Shown here: positions 7,654-17,475 of the stretch, one piece after another
Position numbering within the stretch: the first letter of the stretch is position 1
How the letters are laid out: every line of letters starts with the position of its first letter
Assembly (NCBI GenBank): GCA_019636275.1
Contig: JAHBXY010000007.1
Location: 37,334-101,333 of the forward strand
Length of the DNA: 64,000 nt
Direction: 5' to 3'
Source: Planctomycetota bacterium
Lineage (GTDB): Bacteria; Planctomycetota; J058
Program-made: the position numbers and the translations under genes
The notes under the pieces: model-generated
What the model was told of the DNA's origin: nothing
Seen by the model: the letters and a program-made list of their open reading frames with translations, nothing else
Databases searched by the model: none

Positions 7654-8970
7654 TCACGGCGCCGGGTTCGGCAGGTTGAGGAACAGCCAGGGCTTCTCGC
7701 CCCGCCGCACGAACAGGACGTCCGGGGCGAGGTCGCCGTCGAAGTCGGCCACGGCCAGGCCCAGCGACTCGCTCGTCGAGCCCTGGTTCACCGCCGGCAG
7801 GTTCGTCGTCGCGTCGACGAAGCGTCCGCCGCGGTTCAGGTAGAGCCGCTGCGGGCCGCGCAGCGTCGAGCAGAGGAGGTCCAGCGCCCCGTCGCCGTCG
7901 ACGTCGACCGCGCGCACGTTGAAGGTCGAGTCGGCGTGCGCCGGCAGCCGGTCGCTCGCGTCGACGAACCGGGCGCCCGAGCGCAGGAGCAGCGTGTTGC
8001 GCTCGCCGGCCGGCGGGTTGCCCGTGTAGGGGCCCTGGTTGGCGACGAAGATGTCCAGCTGCCCGTCGCCGTCGAAGTCGCCCACGGCGACGGCCGTGGC
8101 GTGGGTGCGCAGGCCGGCCGGCAGGTAGGCGTCGGTCTGGTCGGTGAAGCGGCCGGTGCCGTCGCCCACGAGCAGGCGGTGGCCGGTGCCGAACGTGGCC
8201 TTGAACACGTCGAGGCGGCCGTCGCCGTTCACGTCGAGCAGGGCCACGCCGATCGTGTCGTCGGCGCGGGCGGGCACCCAGCCGGCGGGCGCCTGGGTGA
8301 AGCCGCCGCGGCCGTCGTTGACGAGCAGGATGTCCTGCCCGCGCGTGGGCGTGCCCTGGCCCGAGTTCGCCATGAAGATGTCCGGGAACCCGTCGCCCGT
8401 GACGTCGCCCACGGCGACCTTGTAGGTGTAGCAGCCGTTGTTCGTCACGTACTCGCCGCCGAGGCGGAAGTTGGCGGCCCCGTCGTTGAGGAACACGCGC
8501 ACCGGCTGGAACAGGCAGGCCACGACGAGGTCGAGGTCGCCGTCGCCGTCGACGTCGACCGCGTGGATGTCGGCCGCCGCCATGCGCAGGGCGGGGAGGG
8601 CGCCCGCCTTCTCCTGGAACGTCGCGCCGCGGTTCAGGAGCACGCGCGAGGTGCCGTCGTAGACCGCGATCGCGAGGTCGATGCGCCCGTCGCCGTCGAA
8701 GTCCCCGGCGGCCGCCGACCAGTCGCGCGCGCTCGAGTCGGGCAGCCGGCTCGAGGCGTCGGCGAAGACCCCGCTGCCGGGGTGGGGGCCCGCCGGCGTG
8801 GTCGGGGTCTGCGTCGCCGGCGGCGTGGTCGACGTCGACGTGTCGACGGTGGCGGGCGCGGCGGTCGACCCGGCGCCGCCGCGCGAGCGGCGCTTGCTCG
8901 AGCAGCCGGTCAGGCCGGCGGTGACGGTCAGGATCGCCAGGAGCGTGGCGGCGGTCTTCAGGTGTCGCAT
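7654..8970 (-). CDS. Exported FG-GAP/VCBS-repeat lipoprotein
   Basis: 438 residues. The N-terminus MRHLKTAATLLAILTVTAGL leads to a lipobox LTGC, so it is a lipoprotein signal. A Ser/Thr/Pro-rich linker (~25-60) follows. The rest is a run of about seven VCBS/FG-GAP repeats, each with a calcium-type DxDxDGxxD loop (DFDGDGRID, DVDGDGDLD, DVNGDGRLD, DFDGDGQLD, DVDGDGALD), which should fold as a beta-propeller on the cell surface. The ATG at 8970 follows GGGGAGGACC. It is convergent with the reductase operon and functionally independent of it. Its role is probably binding or adhesion; no enzyme motif is seen. Confidence 0.85.
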   Translation of the reverse strand: MRHLKTAATLLAILTVTAGLTGCSSKRRSRGGAGSTAAPATVDTSTSTTPPATQTPTTPAGPHPGSGVFADASSRLPDSSARDWSAAAGDFDGDGRIDLAIAVYDGTSRVLLNRGATFQEKAGALPALRMAAADIHAVDVDGDGDLDLVVACLFQPVRVFLNDGAANFRLGGEYVTNNGCYTYKVAVGDVTGDGFPDIFMANSGQGTPTRGQDILLVNDGRGGFTQAPAGWVPARADDTIGVALLDVNGDGRLDVFKATFGTGHRLLVGDGTGRFTDQTDAYLPAGLRTHATAVAVGDFDGDGQLDIFVANQGPYTGNPPAGERNTLLLRSGARFVDASDRLPAHADSTFNVRAVDVDGDGALDLLCSTLRGPQRLYLNRGGRFVDATTNLPAVNQGSTSESLGLAVADFDGDLAPDVLFVRRGEKPWLFLNLPNPAP

Positions 8971-9135
8971 GGTCCTCCCCGGGGGGCTCGGCGTGGTGGC
9001 CTCGCCCTGTGCAAGGTCGAGGCCACGACGGAACCCACGGGAAGACAAAGGCTCGGGTGCGCGGCGCCGGAGGGCTGAAAGGCGCGCGAAAAGGGGCGGG
9101 GGCGAGAGCGTCGCAGATGCGACGGAGTGAGTCGT

Positions 9136-10386
<1,251 letters not shown>

Positions 10387-10525
10387 CGTACCGCTCCTCG
10401 GGCGCGTCGTGACAGCACGCGTCGCGCCGACCGGACTGGGGTCTCGCCGGCGTGACCGGAGCGCCCGTCCGTCTGGAGTTAGCGCGGCACGTGGGTCGCT
10501 GAGGGACCGACCACAGGAGGTCTCC

Positions 10526-11104
10526 ATGGGCTGGGCGCAGCGGCGGGCGCGCGACGTGATGACGTCGCCGGTGAAGTCGATCGAGCGGGGGGCCACCCTC
10601 GACGAGGTGGTGCAGCGCCTCGCCGACGAGGGCGTGACGGGGCTCCTGGTCGTGGACCGGGGCGGGCGGCCGGTGGGCGTCGTGTCGCACGCCGACGTCG
10701 TGAGCTACGTGGCCGGGCTGGAGCGCGGGCTCACGGGCGCCGGCTCGTTCTACTTCCAGAGCGAGCCGCGGGCGGACCGCATCTCCAGCGGCCCGCCGGT
10801 GAACCTCGACAGCGTCGACGACGACGCCCTGCGGGCCACCGACGTCGACGCGGTCATGACGCCCGAGGTGATCTGGGTGCCCGACGGGGCCAGGCTGCCG
10901 GAGGTGGCCCGGACGATGGTCGAGCGCGGGATCCACCGCGTCCTCGTCGAGCAGGCGGGCGCCGTCGTGGGGATCGTGAGCACGCTCGACGTGCTCCGGG
11001 CCCTCACGGCCGAGGCGGCCCCCCGCGCGGCCGCGAAGAAGCGGCCTGCGCAGAAGCGGCCTGGGCGGAAGACGGCCGCCCCCGGGCGCAAGACGCGCGC
11101 CTGA
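10526..11104 (+). CDS. CBS-domain pair protein with basic tail
   Basis: 192 residues. CBS domain 1 (~8-60) has RDVMTSPVKSIERGATLDEV and GVVSHADVV. CBS domain 2 (~105-165) has DVDAVMTPEVIWVPDGARL and GIVSTLDVLRAL. The pair forms a Bateman module that normally binds adenine nucleotides. About 60 residues separate the two domains. The last ~27 residues are Lys/Arg/Ala/Pro-rich (KKRPAQKRPGRK), like histone-type tails, and could bind nucleic acid (inference). AGGAGG sits 5 nt before the ATG. Divergent from serA. Confidence 0.88.
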   Translation: MGWAQRRARDVMTSPVKSIERGATLDEVVQRLADEGVTGLLVVDRGGRPVGVVSHADVVSYVAGLERGLTGAGSFYFQSEPRADRISSGPPVNLDSVDDDALRATDVDAVMTPEVIWVPDGARLPEVARTMVERGIHRVLVEQAGAVVGIVSTLDVLRALTAEAAPRAAAKKRPAQKRPGRKTAAPGRKTRA

Positions 11105-11110
11105 GCGCCG

Positions 11111-12163
11111 TCACGACGGCGGCGGCTCCGAGGTCTCGGGGCGGGCGAACAGGTTCAGGAAGCGGTCCTCGTAGGCCTTGAACGCCTGGTGCTCGTCGAG
11201 CAGCGCCTTGAGCTCGAGGGCCCGCCCGCGGTCCTGGGCGGCCTCGAGGAACAGCTCCTCGATGTGGGCGACGACCGCCGGCGCCAGCGGTGACGCCGGC
11301 GCGTCCGCCTCGTCGTCGGCGGCGGCCGCCGCCTCGCGCGCGCGCTGCTCACGCAGGTCGGGCTCGTCCTCGTCGTCGTCCGCCTCGCCGAGGCTCGCCC
11401 CCTCGGCCCCGGACTGCTGCTGGACCTCCGCCGCCATGGCGCCGAGCTGCTGGATGAGCTGCAGGAGCCCCTTTTCCACGCGCGCCGCCTGCGCCGCGAG
11501 CTCGCTCAGGTCGAGGTCGATCCCGACCAGGCGGGCGAAGACGCGCAGGACGGCGTGCGACGCCTTGAGGTAGGGCACGTTCGTGGCGATCTGCGGCACC
11601 TCGGCCATGAGGCCGACGCCCTCGAGGCCCTGGGCCGCGGCGGCGGCCAGGAGCGTGCCGTTCAGCCCCGAGATCGCGCCCTCGGCGAGCACGCCCAGGT
11701 CGCGGTCGGCGCGGCGCACCTCCTCGACGAGCGCCTCGGACGTGGCCACGACGAACGCGCGCGACGGGGCCGTCGGGTGCTGCGGGGTGACCATGGACGC
11801 GAACGTCAGCACGCGCCGGACGCCTAGCCCCTGCGCGGCGCGCAGCAGCGCCTCGCAGAACGCGTAGCCGCGGACCGAGGGCTGCGCCTCGCCGACGAAG
11901 ATCACCAGGTCGCGCCCGCCGGAGGGGTTCTTCCAGCCGAAGAGGCGGTTCTCGGGCAGGCGCGCCGGCCCGATCACGCCGTCGCGCACCTGCACCTGGC
12001 CCAGGTCGAAGAAGTCGCCCGGGGGCAGGGTGAACAGCGGGTGCGGGGCGAGCTTCTCGACCAGGTAGCCGCCGGCGCCCATGGCCACGTTGCCCATGCC
12101 GGGCCACACGGCCAGCAGCCAGGGGTCGGTGAGACGCTGAGAGGTCAGGGCGTGGTCGGTCAT
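11111..12163 (-). CDS. PAC2 family protein
   Basis: 350 residues. The first ~250 match the PAC2 (proteasome assembly chaperone 2-like) fold: LAVWPGMGNVAMGAGGYLVE, LVIFVGEAQPS, VRRVLTFASMVTPQH, ISGLNGTLLAAAAAQGLEG and GLMAEVPQIATNVPYLKAS. A strongly acidic stretch (EADDDEDEPDL, then DDEADAP) precedes a C-terminal helical segment. The family is widespread and enzymatically uncharacterised in bacteria. The start is taken at the ATG at 12163, where the PAC2 match begins, because a longer frame would run over the pepN promoter. No clear ribosome-binding site. Convergent with the CBS gene, 6 bp apart. Confidence 0.8.
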   Translation of the reverse strand: MTDHALTSQRLTDPWLLAVWPGMGNVAMGAGGYLVEKLAPHPLFTLPPGDFFDLGQVQVRDGVIGPARLPENRLFGWKNPSGGRDLVIFVGEAQPSVRGYAFCEALLRAAQGLGVRRVLTFASMVTPQHPTAPSRAFVVATSEALVEEVRRADRDLGVLAEGAISGLNGTLLAAAAAQGLEGVGLMAEVPQIATNVPYLKASHAVLRVFARLVGIDLDLSELAAQAARVEKGLLQLIQQLGAMAAEVQQQSGAEGASLGEADDDEDEPDLREQRAREAAAAADDEADAPASPLAPAVVAHIEELFLEAAQDRGRALELKALLDEHQAFKAYEDRFLNLFARPETSEPPPS

Positions 12164-12316
12164 TGCCCGCTGACTGCGCAAGCGCCATGCCGCCGCGCGC
12201 GACGTGGAGCTCTGGGCCAACTGCTTGTGTCGTAGCGCGTTGGGCCGAGGCCCTCGACGCCGCCAGACCCCCCCCTGCCCGATCGGCAGCCGCCCCCTGC
12301 CAGAAGGGCGCGCCCC

Positions 12317-12344
12317 GTGACGCGCCTGCAGGGCCGGGTATAGT
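12317..12344 (+). promoter_or_regulatory. Putative pepN promoter
   Basis: GTGACG (12317-12322), a 16-bp spacer, then TATAGT (12339-12344), the closest -10 to consensus that I noticed in the window. The start point would fall near 12351, giving a short leader with GGAGG before the ATG at 12366. Confidence 0.5.
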
Positions 12345-12365
12345 CGCCGCCGAGCGGAGGTCCCC

Positions 12366-15020
12366 ATGAGCAGCGCGCCCCCGACGGTCGTCCACCGCCT
12401 GGACTACCGCCCGCCGGCCTACACGATCGACACGGTCGAGCTCGACTTCGACCTCGGCCCCGAGGCGACGATCGTCCGCGCCGCGCTCGCCGTGCGGCGC
12501 ACGGCCGACTGCCCGCCCGGCGCCCCCCTCGAGCTCGACGGCGAGGACCTGGCGCTCGAGCAGGTCCGCGTCGACGGGCGCGCCCTGGCCGCGGGCGAGT
12601 ACTCGCTCGACGGCGAGGGGCGGCTCGTGCTGCCGGGGCTGCCCGACCGCTGCCGCGTCGAGACGCAGGTGCGCATCGCACCGCAGGCGAACACCCAGCT
12701 CTCCGGCCTCTACACGAGCGCCGGGAACTTCTGCACGCAGTGCGAGGCCATGGGCTTCCGGCGGATCACCTACTTCCTCGACCGCCCCGACGTCATGGCC
12801 CGCTACACGACGCGGATCACGGCGAGCAAGCAGGCCTGCCCGGTGCTCCTCTCGAACGGCAACCGCACGGGCCAGGGCGAGCTGCCCGACGGCCGCCACT
12901 GGGCGGCGTGGGAGGACCCGTTCCCCAAGCCCAGCTACCTGTTCGCGCTCGTCGCCGGCGACCTGCGCCGCCACGCGGGCGAGTTCGTCACGCGCTCGGG
13001 GCGGCGGGTGGCCCTCGAGGTGTGGGTCGAGCCGCAGAACCTCGACAAGTGCGAGCACGCCCTGCGCTCGCTCCAGGACTCCATGCGCTGGGACGAGGAG
13101 CGCTACGGGCGCGAGTACGACCTCGACATCTACATGGTCGTCGCCGTCAACGACTTCAACATGGGGGCCATGGAGAACAAGGGCCTCAACGTCTTCAACT
13201 CGAAGTACGTCCTCGCGCGCCCGGAGACGGCCACCGACGACGACTACGAGGCGATCCAGGGCGTGATCGGCCACGAGTACTTCCACAACTGGACGGGCAA
13301 CCGCGTCACCTGCCGCGACTGGTTCCAGCTCACGCTCAAGGAGGGGCTGACCGTCTTCCGCGACCAACAGTTCAGCGCCGACATGACCTCGGCGCCCGTG
13401 AAGCGCATCGCCGACGTGCGCGTGCTGCGCGTGGGCCAGTTCCCGGAGGACGCGGGGCCCATGGCGCACCCGATCCGGCCGGACTCCTACATCTCGATGG
13501 ACAACTTCTACACCTCGACCGTCTACCGCAAGGGCGCCGAGGTGATCCGCATGATGCACACGCTCCTGGGCGAGGAGCGCTGGCGGCGCGGCATGGACCT
13601 CTACTTCGAGCGCCACGACGGGCAGGCCGTCACGTGCGACGACTTCCGCCGGGCGATCCAGGACGGCGGCGGCGTGAGCCTCGAGCGCTTCGAGCGCTGG
13701 TACGAGCAGGCCGGCACGCCGGTGCTCGAGGCGGCGGGCGAGTGGGACGCGGCCGCGCGCGCCTTCACGCTGACGCTCCGCCAGTCGTACCCCGAGGGGA
13801 GCAAGACGGCCGCGGGCGCGCCCTGCCGGCCGGTGCCGATCCCGGTGGTCACGGCGCTCCTGGGCAGCAAGGGCCAGGAGCTGCCGCTGCGCCTCGCGGG
13901 GCAGGGCGGCGCGCCGACCGAGCGCGTGCTGCTGCTGGAGGAGGCCGAGCAGCGCTTCACGTTCACCGACGTGCCCGAGCGGCCGGTGCCGTCGCTCCTG
14001 CGCGGCTTCTCGGCGCCGGTCCGGCTGCGGGTCGAGCGCGGGACCGACGAGCTGGCCTTCCTCATGGCCCACGACACCGACCCGTTCAACCGCTGGGACG
14101 CGGGGCAGGAGCTGGCGACGAAGCTGCTCCTGGGCCTGGCGGCCGACGCGCAGGCGGGCCGGCCGCTGGCCCTCGACCCGGCCTTCGTCGAGGCGTTCCG
14201 GCGCGTGCTCACCGACGCGCGGCTCGACGGGTCGCTCAAGGCGCTGGCCCTGACCCTGCCGGCCGAGCTGCAGCTCGCGCAGGAGGTCACGCCCGTCGAC
14301 CCCGACGCCCTGCACGCCGCGCGCGAGCACGCGCGCCTGGCGCTGGCCCGCGCCCTGCGCGCCGAGCTGCAGGCGGCCTACGCGGGCGGCGACGACGGCG
14401 CGCCCTACGCGAGCGACAAGGCGGCCGTCGACCGGCGCCGGCTCAAGAACGCCGCCATGACCTACCTGTCGCTCCTCGACGAGCCCGAGGCCGCCGCGCG
14501 GCCGCTGCGGCAGCTCCGGGCGGCCGACAACATGACCGACGCCAGCGCGGCCCTGGCGGTCCTCGCCAACCACGAGGGCCCGGCGCGCGACGAGGCGCTG
14601 GCCGAGTTCTACGCCCGCTGGCGCCATGACCCGCTCGTCCTCGACAAGTGGTTCACGGTCCAGGCGGTGTCGTCGGGCCCGTCGACGCTGGCCCGCGTAC
14701 GGGAGCTCACGCGCCACCCCGACTTCACGCTCAGGAACCCGAACCGCGTCCGGGCCCTCGTCGGCGCCTTCGCCATGTCGAACCAGGCCCGCTTCCACGG
14801 GGCCGACGGCGGCGGCTACGCCTTCCTGGCCGACCTCGTGCTCGAGCTCGACCCGCTCAACCCGCAGGTCGCGGCGCGCATGATCTCGGCCATGAACCAG
14901 TGGCGCCGCTTCGAGCCGGGCCGCCGCGCCCTCATGGAGGCGCAGCTCGCCCGGGTGGCCGACGCGCCGGGGCTGTCGAAGGACACCTACGAGATCGTGG
15001 CGCGGGCGCTGGGGCGGTAG
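12366..15020 (+). CDS. pepN: Aminopeptidase N (M1 family)
   Basis: 884 residues, similar in length to E. coli PepN. The exopeptidase signature GAMEN is at 267-271. The zinc site HEYFH (His303, His307) pairs with Glu326 in LKEGLTVFRDQ. NFCTQCEAMGFRRITYFLDRP is typical of the PepN subfamily rather than eukaryotic M1 enzymes. The C-terminal DUF3458-type helical domain is complete to LSKDTYEIVARALGR. It removes N-terminal residues from peptides in the cytoplasm; no signal peptide is seen. GGAGG lies just upstream of the ATG. Confidence 0.97.
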   Translation: MSSAPPTVVHRLDYRPPAYTIDTVELDFDLGPEATIVRAALAVRRTADCPPGAPLELDGEDLALEQVRVDGRALAAGEYSLDGEGRLVLPGLPDRCRVETQVRIAPQANTQLSGLYTSAGNFCTQCEAMGFRRITYFLDRPDVMARYTTRITASKQACPVLLSNGNRTGQGELPDGRHWAAWEDPFPKPSYLFALVAGDLRRHAGEFVTRSGRRVALEVWVEPQNLDKCEHALRSLQDSMRWDEERYGREYDLDIYMVVAVNDFNMGAMENKGLNVFNSKYVLARPETATDDDYEAIQGVIGHEYFHNWTGNRVTCRDWFQLTLKEGLTVFRDQQFSADMTSAPVKRIADVRVLRVGQFPEDAGPMAHPIRPDSYISMDNFYTSTVYRKGAEVIRMMHTLLGEERWRRGMDLYFERHDGQAVTCDDFRRAIQDGGGVSLERFERWYEQAGTPVLEAAGEWDAAARAFTLTLRQSYPEGSKTAAGAPCRPVPIPVVTALLGSKGQELPLRLAGQGGAPTERVLLLEEAEQRFTFTDVPERPVPSLLRGFSAPVRLRVERGTDELAFLMAHDTDPFNRWDAGQELATKLLLGLAADAQAGRPLALDPAFVEAFRRVLTDARLDGSLKALALTLPAELQLAQEVTPVDPDALHAAREHARLALARALRAELQAAYAGGDDGAPYASDKAAVDRRRLKNAAMTYLSLLDEPEAAARPLRQLRAADNMTDASAALAVLANHEGPARDEALAEFYARWRHDPLVLDKWFTVQAVSSGPSTLARVRELTRHPDFTLRNPNRVRALVGAFAMSNQARFHGADGGGYAFLADLVLELDPLNPQVAARMISAMNQWRRFEPGRRALMEAQLARVADAPGLSKDTYEIVARALGR

Positions 15021-15069
15021 CAGCCCCGGCCGGCTGGCCTCCCGGCCCGCCGCGCGCCATACATCCCGT

Positions 15070-15408
15070 GTGCCCTCGAGCGACCTGGCCCTGTTCCACG
15101 TCCTGCGCATGCGCCGGCTCCTCCCCGAGGCCGTGCTCCAGGAGCGGCTGCAGGCGTCGACCACGCGCGGCGTCCCGCTGGAGGAGGTCCTGAGGGTGCG
15201 ACGCGACCTCGCCCCCGAGGTCCTGGCCCAGGCGCTCGAGGTGCGCGCGCGCCAGGGGCGCCGCTGCGAGGCCTGCGGCGAGACGACCTACCTGCAGCCG
15301 AACCAGACCGCCGCCGCCACGCCCTGCGAGCGCTGCGGCGGCGCGCTCCTGGCCCGGGGCACGAGCGGCCGCTTCGGCCGGCCGGCCGGCCCGCCGCCGC
15401 CGCGCTGA
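15070..15408 (+). CDS. Small zinc-ribbon protein, function unknown
   Basis: 112 residues from a GTG start. The N-terminal ~60 residues are helical (LALFHVLRMRRLLPEAVLQE) and resemble the short helical modules found ahead of kinase domains in planctomycete-type proteins. The C-terminal part has two CxxC knuckles (CEAC, CERC) about 24 residues apart, likely one zinc ribbon. The last residues are Pro-rich. No ribosome-binding site is visible; TACATC lies a few bases before the start. The 10-bp repeat array begins right after the stop. Its role is unknown. Confidence 0.6.
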   Translation: MPSSDLALFHVLRMRRLLPEAVLQERLQASTTRGVPLEEVLRVRRDLAPEVLAQALEVRARQGRRCEACGETTYLQPNQTAAATPCERCGGALLARGTSGRFGRPAGPPPPR

Positions 15409-15410
15409 CC

Positions 15411-15520
15411 GACGTCGACCGCCGTCGACTGCCGTCGACCGACGTCGACCGCCGTCGACCGCCGTCGACCGACGTCGACCGCCGTCGACCGCCGTCGACC
15501 GCCGTCGACCGACATCGACC
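15411..15520. repeat. Eleven head-to-tail 10-bp units, GMCGTCGACC
   Basis: Eleven consecutive decamers, eight of them exactly GACGTCGACC or GCCGTCGACC. The other three are GCCGTCGACT, a second-position A/C variant and GACATCGACC at the end. Each unit carries the palindrome GTCGAC, so a two-fold symmetric hexamer recurs once per helical turn. The array fills the gap between the zinc-ribbon gene and the alpha/beta hydrolase gene and ends about 20 bp before the latter's -10-like hexamer. Confidence 0.9.
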
Positions 15521-15538
15521 GACGGACCGACCTGCGGC

Positions 15539-15544
15539 TACGAT
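15539..15544 (+). promoter_or_regulatory. -10-like TACGAT just before the hydrolase ATG
   Basis: TACGAT ends 6 nt before the ATG at 15551, with no Shine-Dalgarno sequence between. A start point at or next to the ATG would make a leaderless mRNA. The decamer repeat array occupies the position of the -35 and upstream region. Confidence 0.4.
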
Positions 15545-15550
15545 CCGATC

Positions 15551-16603
15551 ATGAGCGCGGAGCCGGTCGAGGAGGGCGCGGGCGAGGTCGGGCGGCGGCG
15601 GCGCAAGCTCGCGCCCAGCCAGGGGACCGGCATCGGCGGCTTCCTGGCGCTCGTGACCGCGTTCACGGGGCTGCAGGTCGTCTGGGGGCTCGCCCGCGGG
15701 GCGCTCTCGGTCCAGGGCCTGATCCTCGGCCCCACGCTCCTGGCCGCCGTCGTCTGGCTGCTCTTCGGCTGCGCGCAGGCCCTGCGCGCCGGGCGCGTCG
15801 CCGAGGGCGCGCTGCCGCTCGTGGCCCTCTTCGCCGTCCTGGGCGTGCTGGGCAGCGGCTGGCTGGCGCGGCCCATGATCTTCCCGGGCGACGCCGCCGC
15901 CCTCCCCGCGGCCGGCGACGCCGCCGCCGAGGTCGTCGACTACACGACCGACGACGGCGTGCGCCTGCGCGGGCTCCTCGCGCGCGGGCAGGGCGAGGGG
16001 CCGCGCGCGACGGTGGTCTACTTCCACGGCAACGCCGAGTCGGCCGTGCGCAACCGCGACGTCGCCGCGGGGCTGGCCGCCCGCGGGCTCGACGTGTTCG
16101 TGGCCGAGTACCGCGGCTACGGCGGCTGCCCCGGGTCGCCCTCGGAGGCGGGCCTCCTGCGCGACGCGCGCGCCGCCGTGGCGGCCGCGTGCGAGCGCAC
16201 CGGCGCGGCGCCGACCGACGTCGTCCTCTTCGGCCGCTCGCTCGGCACGGGGGTGGCCGCGGCGCTCGCGGCCGAGGGCGTCGGCCGCGCCGTCGTGCTC
16301 CTCTCGCCCTACACGTCGATCCTCGACCTCGCCGCCGACCTCGTCCCCCGGCCGCTGGCCCTCCTCGCCGTGCGCGACACCTTCGACTCGCGCGCGCGCC
16401 TCCTCGGCGCCACCCAGCCCGTGACGGTGCTCCACGGGACGCGCGACCAGGTGATCCCGTTCGCGCACGGCGAGGCGCTCGTCGCCGCCCTCGGGCCGCG
16501 GGCGCGCCTCGTGCGCCTCGACGGCTACGACCACAACGACGTGTTCGCCCGCGCCTCGGTGATCTACGACGCGACGGTGGCCGCTGCCCGGGCGCCCAGG
16601 TGA
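15551..16603 (+). CDS. Membrane-anchored alpha/beta hydrolase (Bem46/ABHD13-like)
   Basis: 350 residues. An N-terminal basic segment is followed by about three hydrophobic segments (~27-115). The hydrolase domain has oxyanion strand VVYFHGNAES, the YRGYGGCPGSPSE loop typical of Bem46-like proteins, nucleophile elbow GRSLGTG, Asp in HGTRDQVIP and His in GYDHNDV, so the catalytic triad is complete. It is probably an esterase or thioesterase facing one side of the membrane. The stop overlaps the GTG of the next gene by 4 bp. Confidence 0.85.
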   Translation: MSAEPVEEGAGEVGRRRRKLAPSQGTGIGGFLALVTAFTGLQVVWGLARGALSVQGLILGPTLLAAVVWLLFGCAQALRAGRVAEGALPLVALFAVLGVLGSGWLARPMIFPGDAAALPAAGDAAAEVVDYTTDDGVRLRGLLARGQGEGPRATVVYFHGNAESAVRNRDVAAGLAARGLDVFVAEYRGYGGCPGSPSEAGLLRDARAAVAAACERTGAAPTDVVLFGRSLGTGVAAALAAEGVGRAVVLLSPYTSILDLAADLVPRPLALLAVRDTFDSRARLLGATQPVTVLHGTRDQVIPFAHGEALVAALGPRARLVRLDGYDHNDVFARASVIYDATVAAARAPR

Positions 16604-17331
16604 CCCTCGAGGCCCGCGGCCTCGCGCGCCTGGGCCTCGTCGTCGACCCGGCCGGCCTGGCGGCGCTGCGCGCCGCGGCGGACCGCGTCCTGGCCGACGC
16701 CCCCGCCGGGCCGCACGGGGCGATCCGCCACGACGCCTGGCGCCGCGACCCCGCCTTCCTCACGGCGCTCGGGCCGATCGCGGCGCGGGCGCGGGCGCTC
16801 CTCGGCGCGCCGGTCGTGCGCCTCTTCCAGGACCACGTCATCAGCAAGCCGCCCGGGACCACGGCCGAGATCGCCTGGCACCAGGACCACGGCTACTGGC
16901 CGCTCGCGTCCTCGCGCGGGCTGACCGTGTGGGTGGCCCTCGACGACGCCGACGAGCACAACGGCTGCCTCCGCTACCTGCCCGGGACCCACCTCCTGGG
17001 CGAGCGCCGGACGGCCGACTTCGTCGGCGCCCCGGGCCAGGGCGGCTCGCCGCTCGACCTGCGCGAGGCCCCCGCCCCGGCCGAGGTCGCCCCCGCCCGC
17101 GCCGGCGAGGCCCTGGCCCACGACCCGCTCGTGTGGCACATGTCGGGGCCGAACCGCTCCTCCCGCCCGCGCCGCGCCTGGTCGATCAGCCTCGTCCTCG
17201 ACGACGCCCGCTGGGACCCCGACCGCACGCCCCATCCGTTCGTGAGCGTCCACCGGCCGACCCCCGGCGCCCCCCTCGATCCCGCCGGGTTCCCTCGGTT
17301 CACGGGGCCCGTTTCCGCCGTCGACACCTGA
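16600..17331 (+). CDS. Phytanoyl-CoA dioxygenase (PhyH) family protein
   Basis: 243 residues, GTG start overlapping the hydrolase stop (GTGA). The Fe(II)/2-oxoglutarate oxygenase motifs are present: H-x-D in WHQDHGYWPL, distal His in LVWHMSGPN, and an Arg-rich 2-oxoglutarate-binding strand SSRPRRAWSISL. CLRYLPGTHLLG is characteristic of PhyH proteins. The substrate is unknown. Co-translation with a hydrolase suggests a joint small-molecule step (inference). Confidence 0.87.
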   Translation: MTLEARGLARLGLVVDPAGLAALRAAADRVLADAPAGPHGAIRHDAWRRDPAFLTALGPIAARARALLGAPVVRLFQDHVISKPPGTTAEIAWHQDHGYWPLASSRGLTVWVALDDADEHNGCLRYLPGTHLLGERRTADFVGAPGQGGSPLDLREAPAPAEVAPARAGEALAHDPLVWHMSGPNRSSRPRRAWSISLVLDDARWDPDRTPHPFVSVHRPTPGAPLDPAGFPRFTGPVSAVDT

Positions 17332-17475
17332 GCCCCAAGCTGGACGATTCGCCGGCTTGCGTCTCGCGGTCCGTCTCAGCAGTCCGAGTCTGCAAGGCTG
17401 TCGAGATGGTCTCTCTCTTGCTCGGAACCCGCTAACTGGCGTCGCGCCACGGCAGCGACCCGCGGGAGAGACACC

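Noticed and set aside
11349..15164. A 1271-residue open frame on the minus strand
   Set aside because: It lies opposite pepN, is Arg/Ala/Val-biased with no motif, and is the usual antisense shadow of a high-GC gene; pepN has full catalytic motifs.
15411..15520. The decamer array as a CRISPR array
   Set aside because: Units are 10 bp, contiguous and without spacers, so it is a simple tandem repeat.
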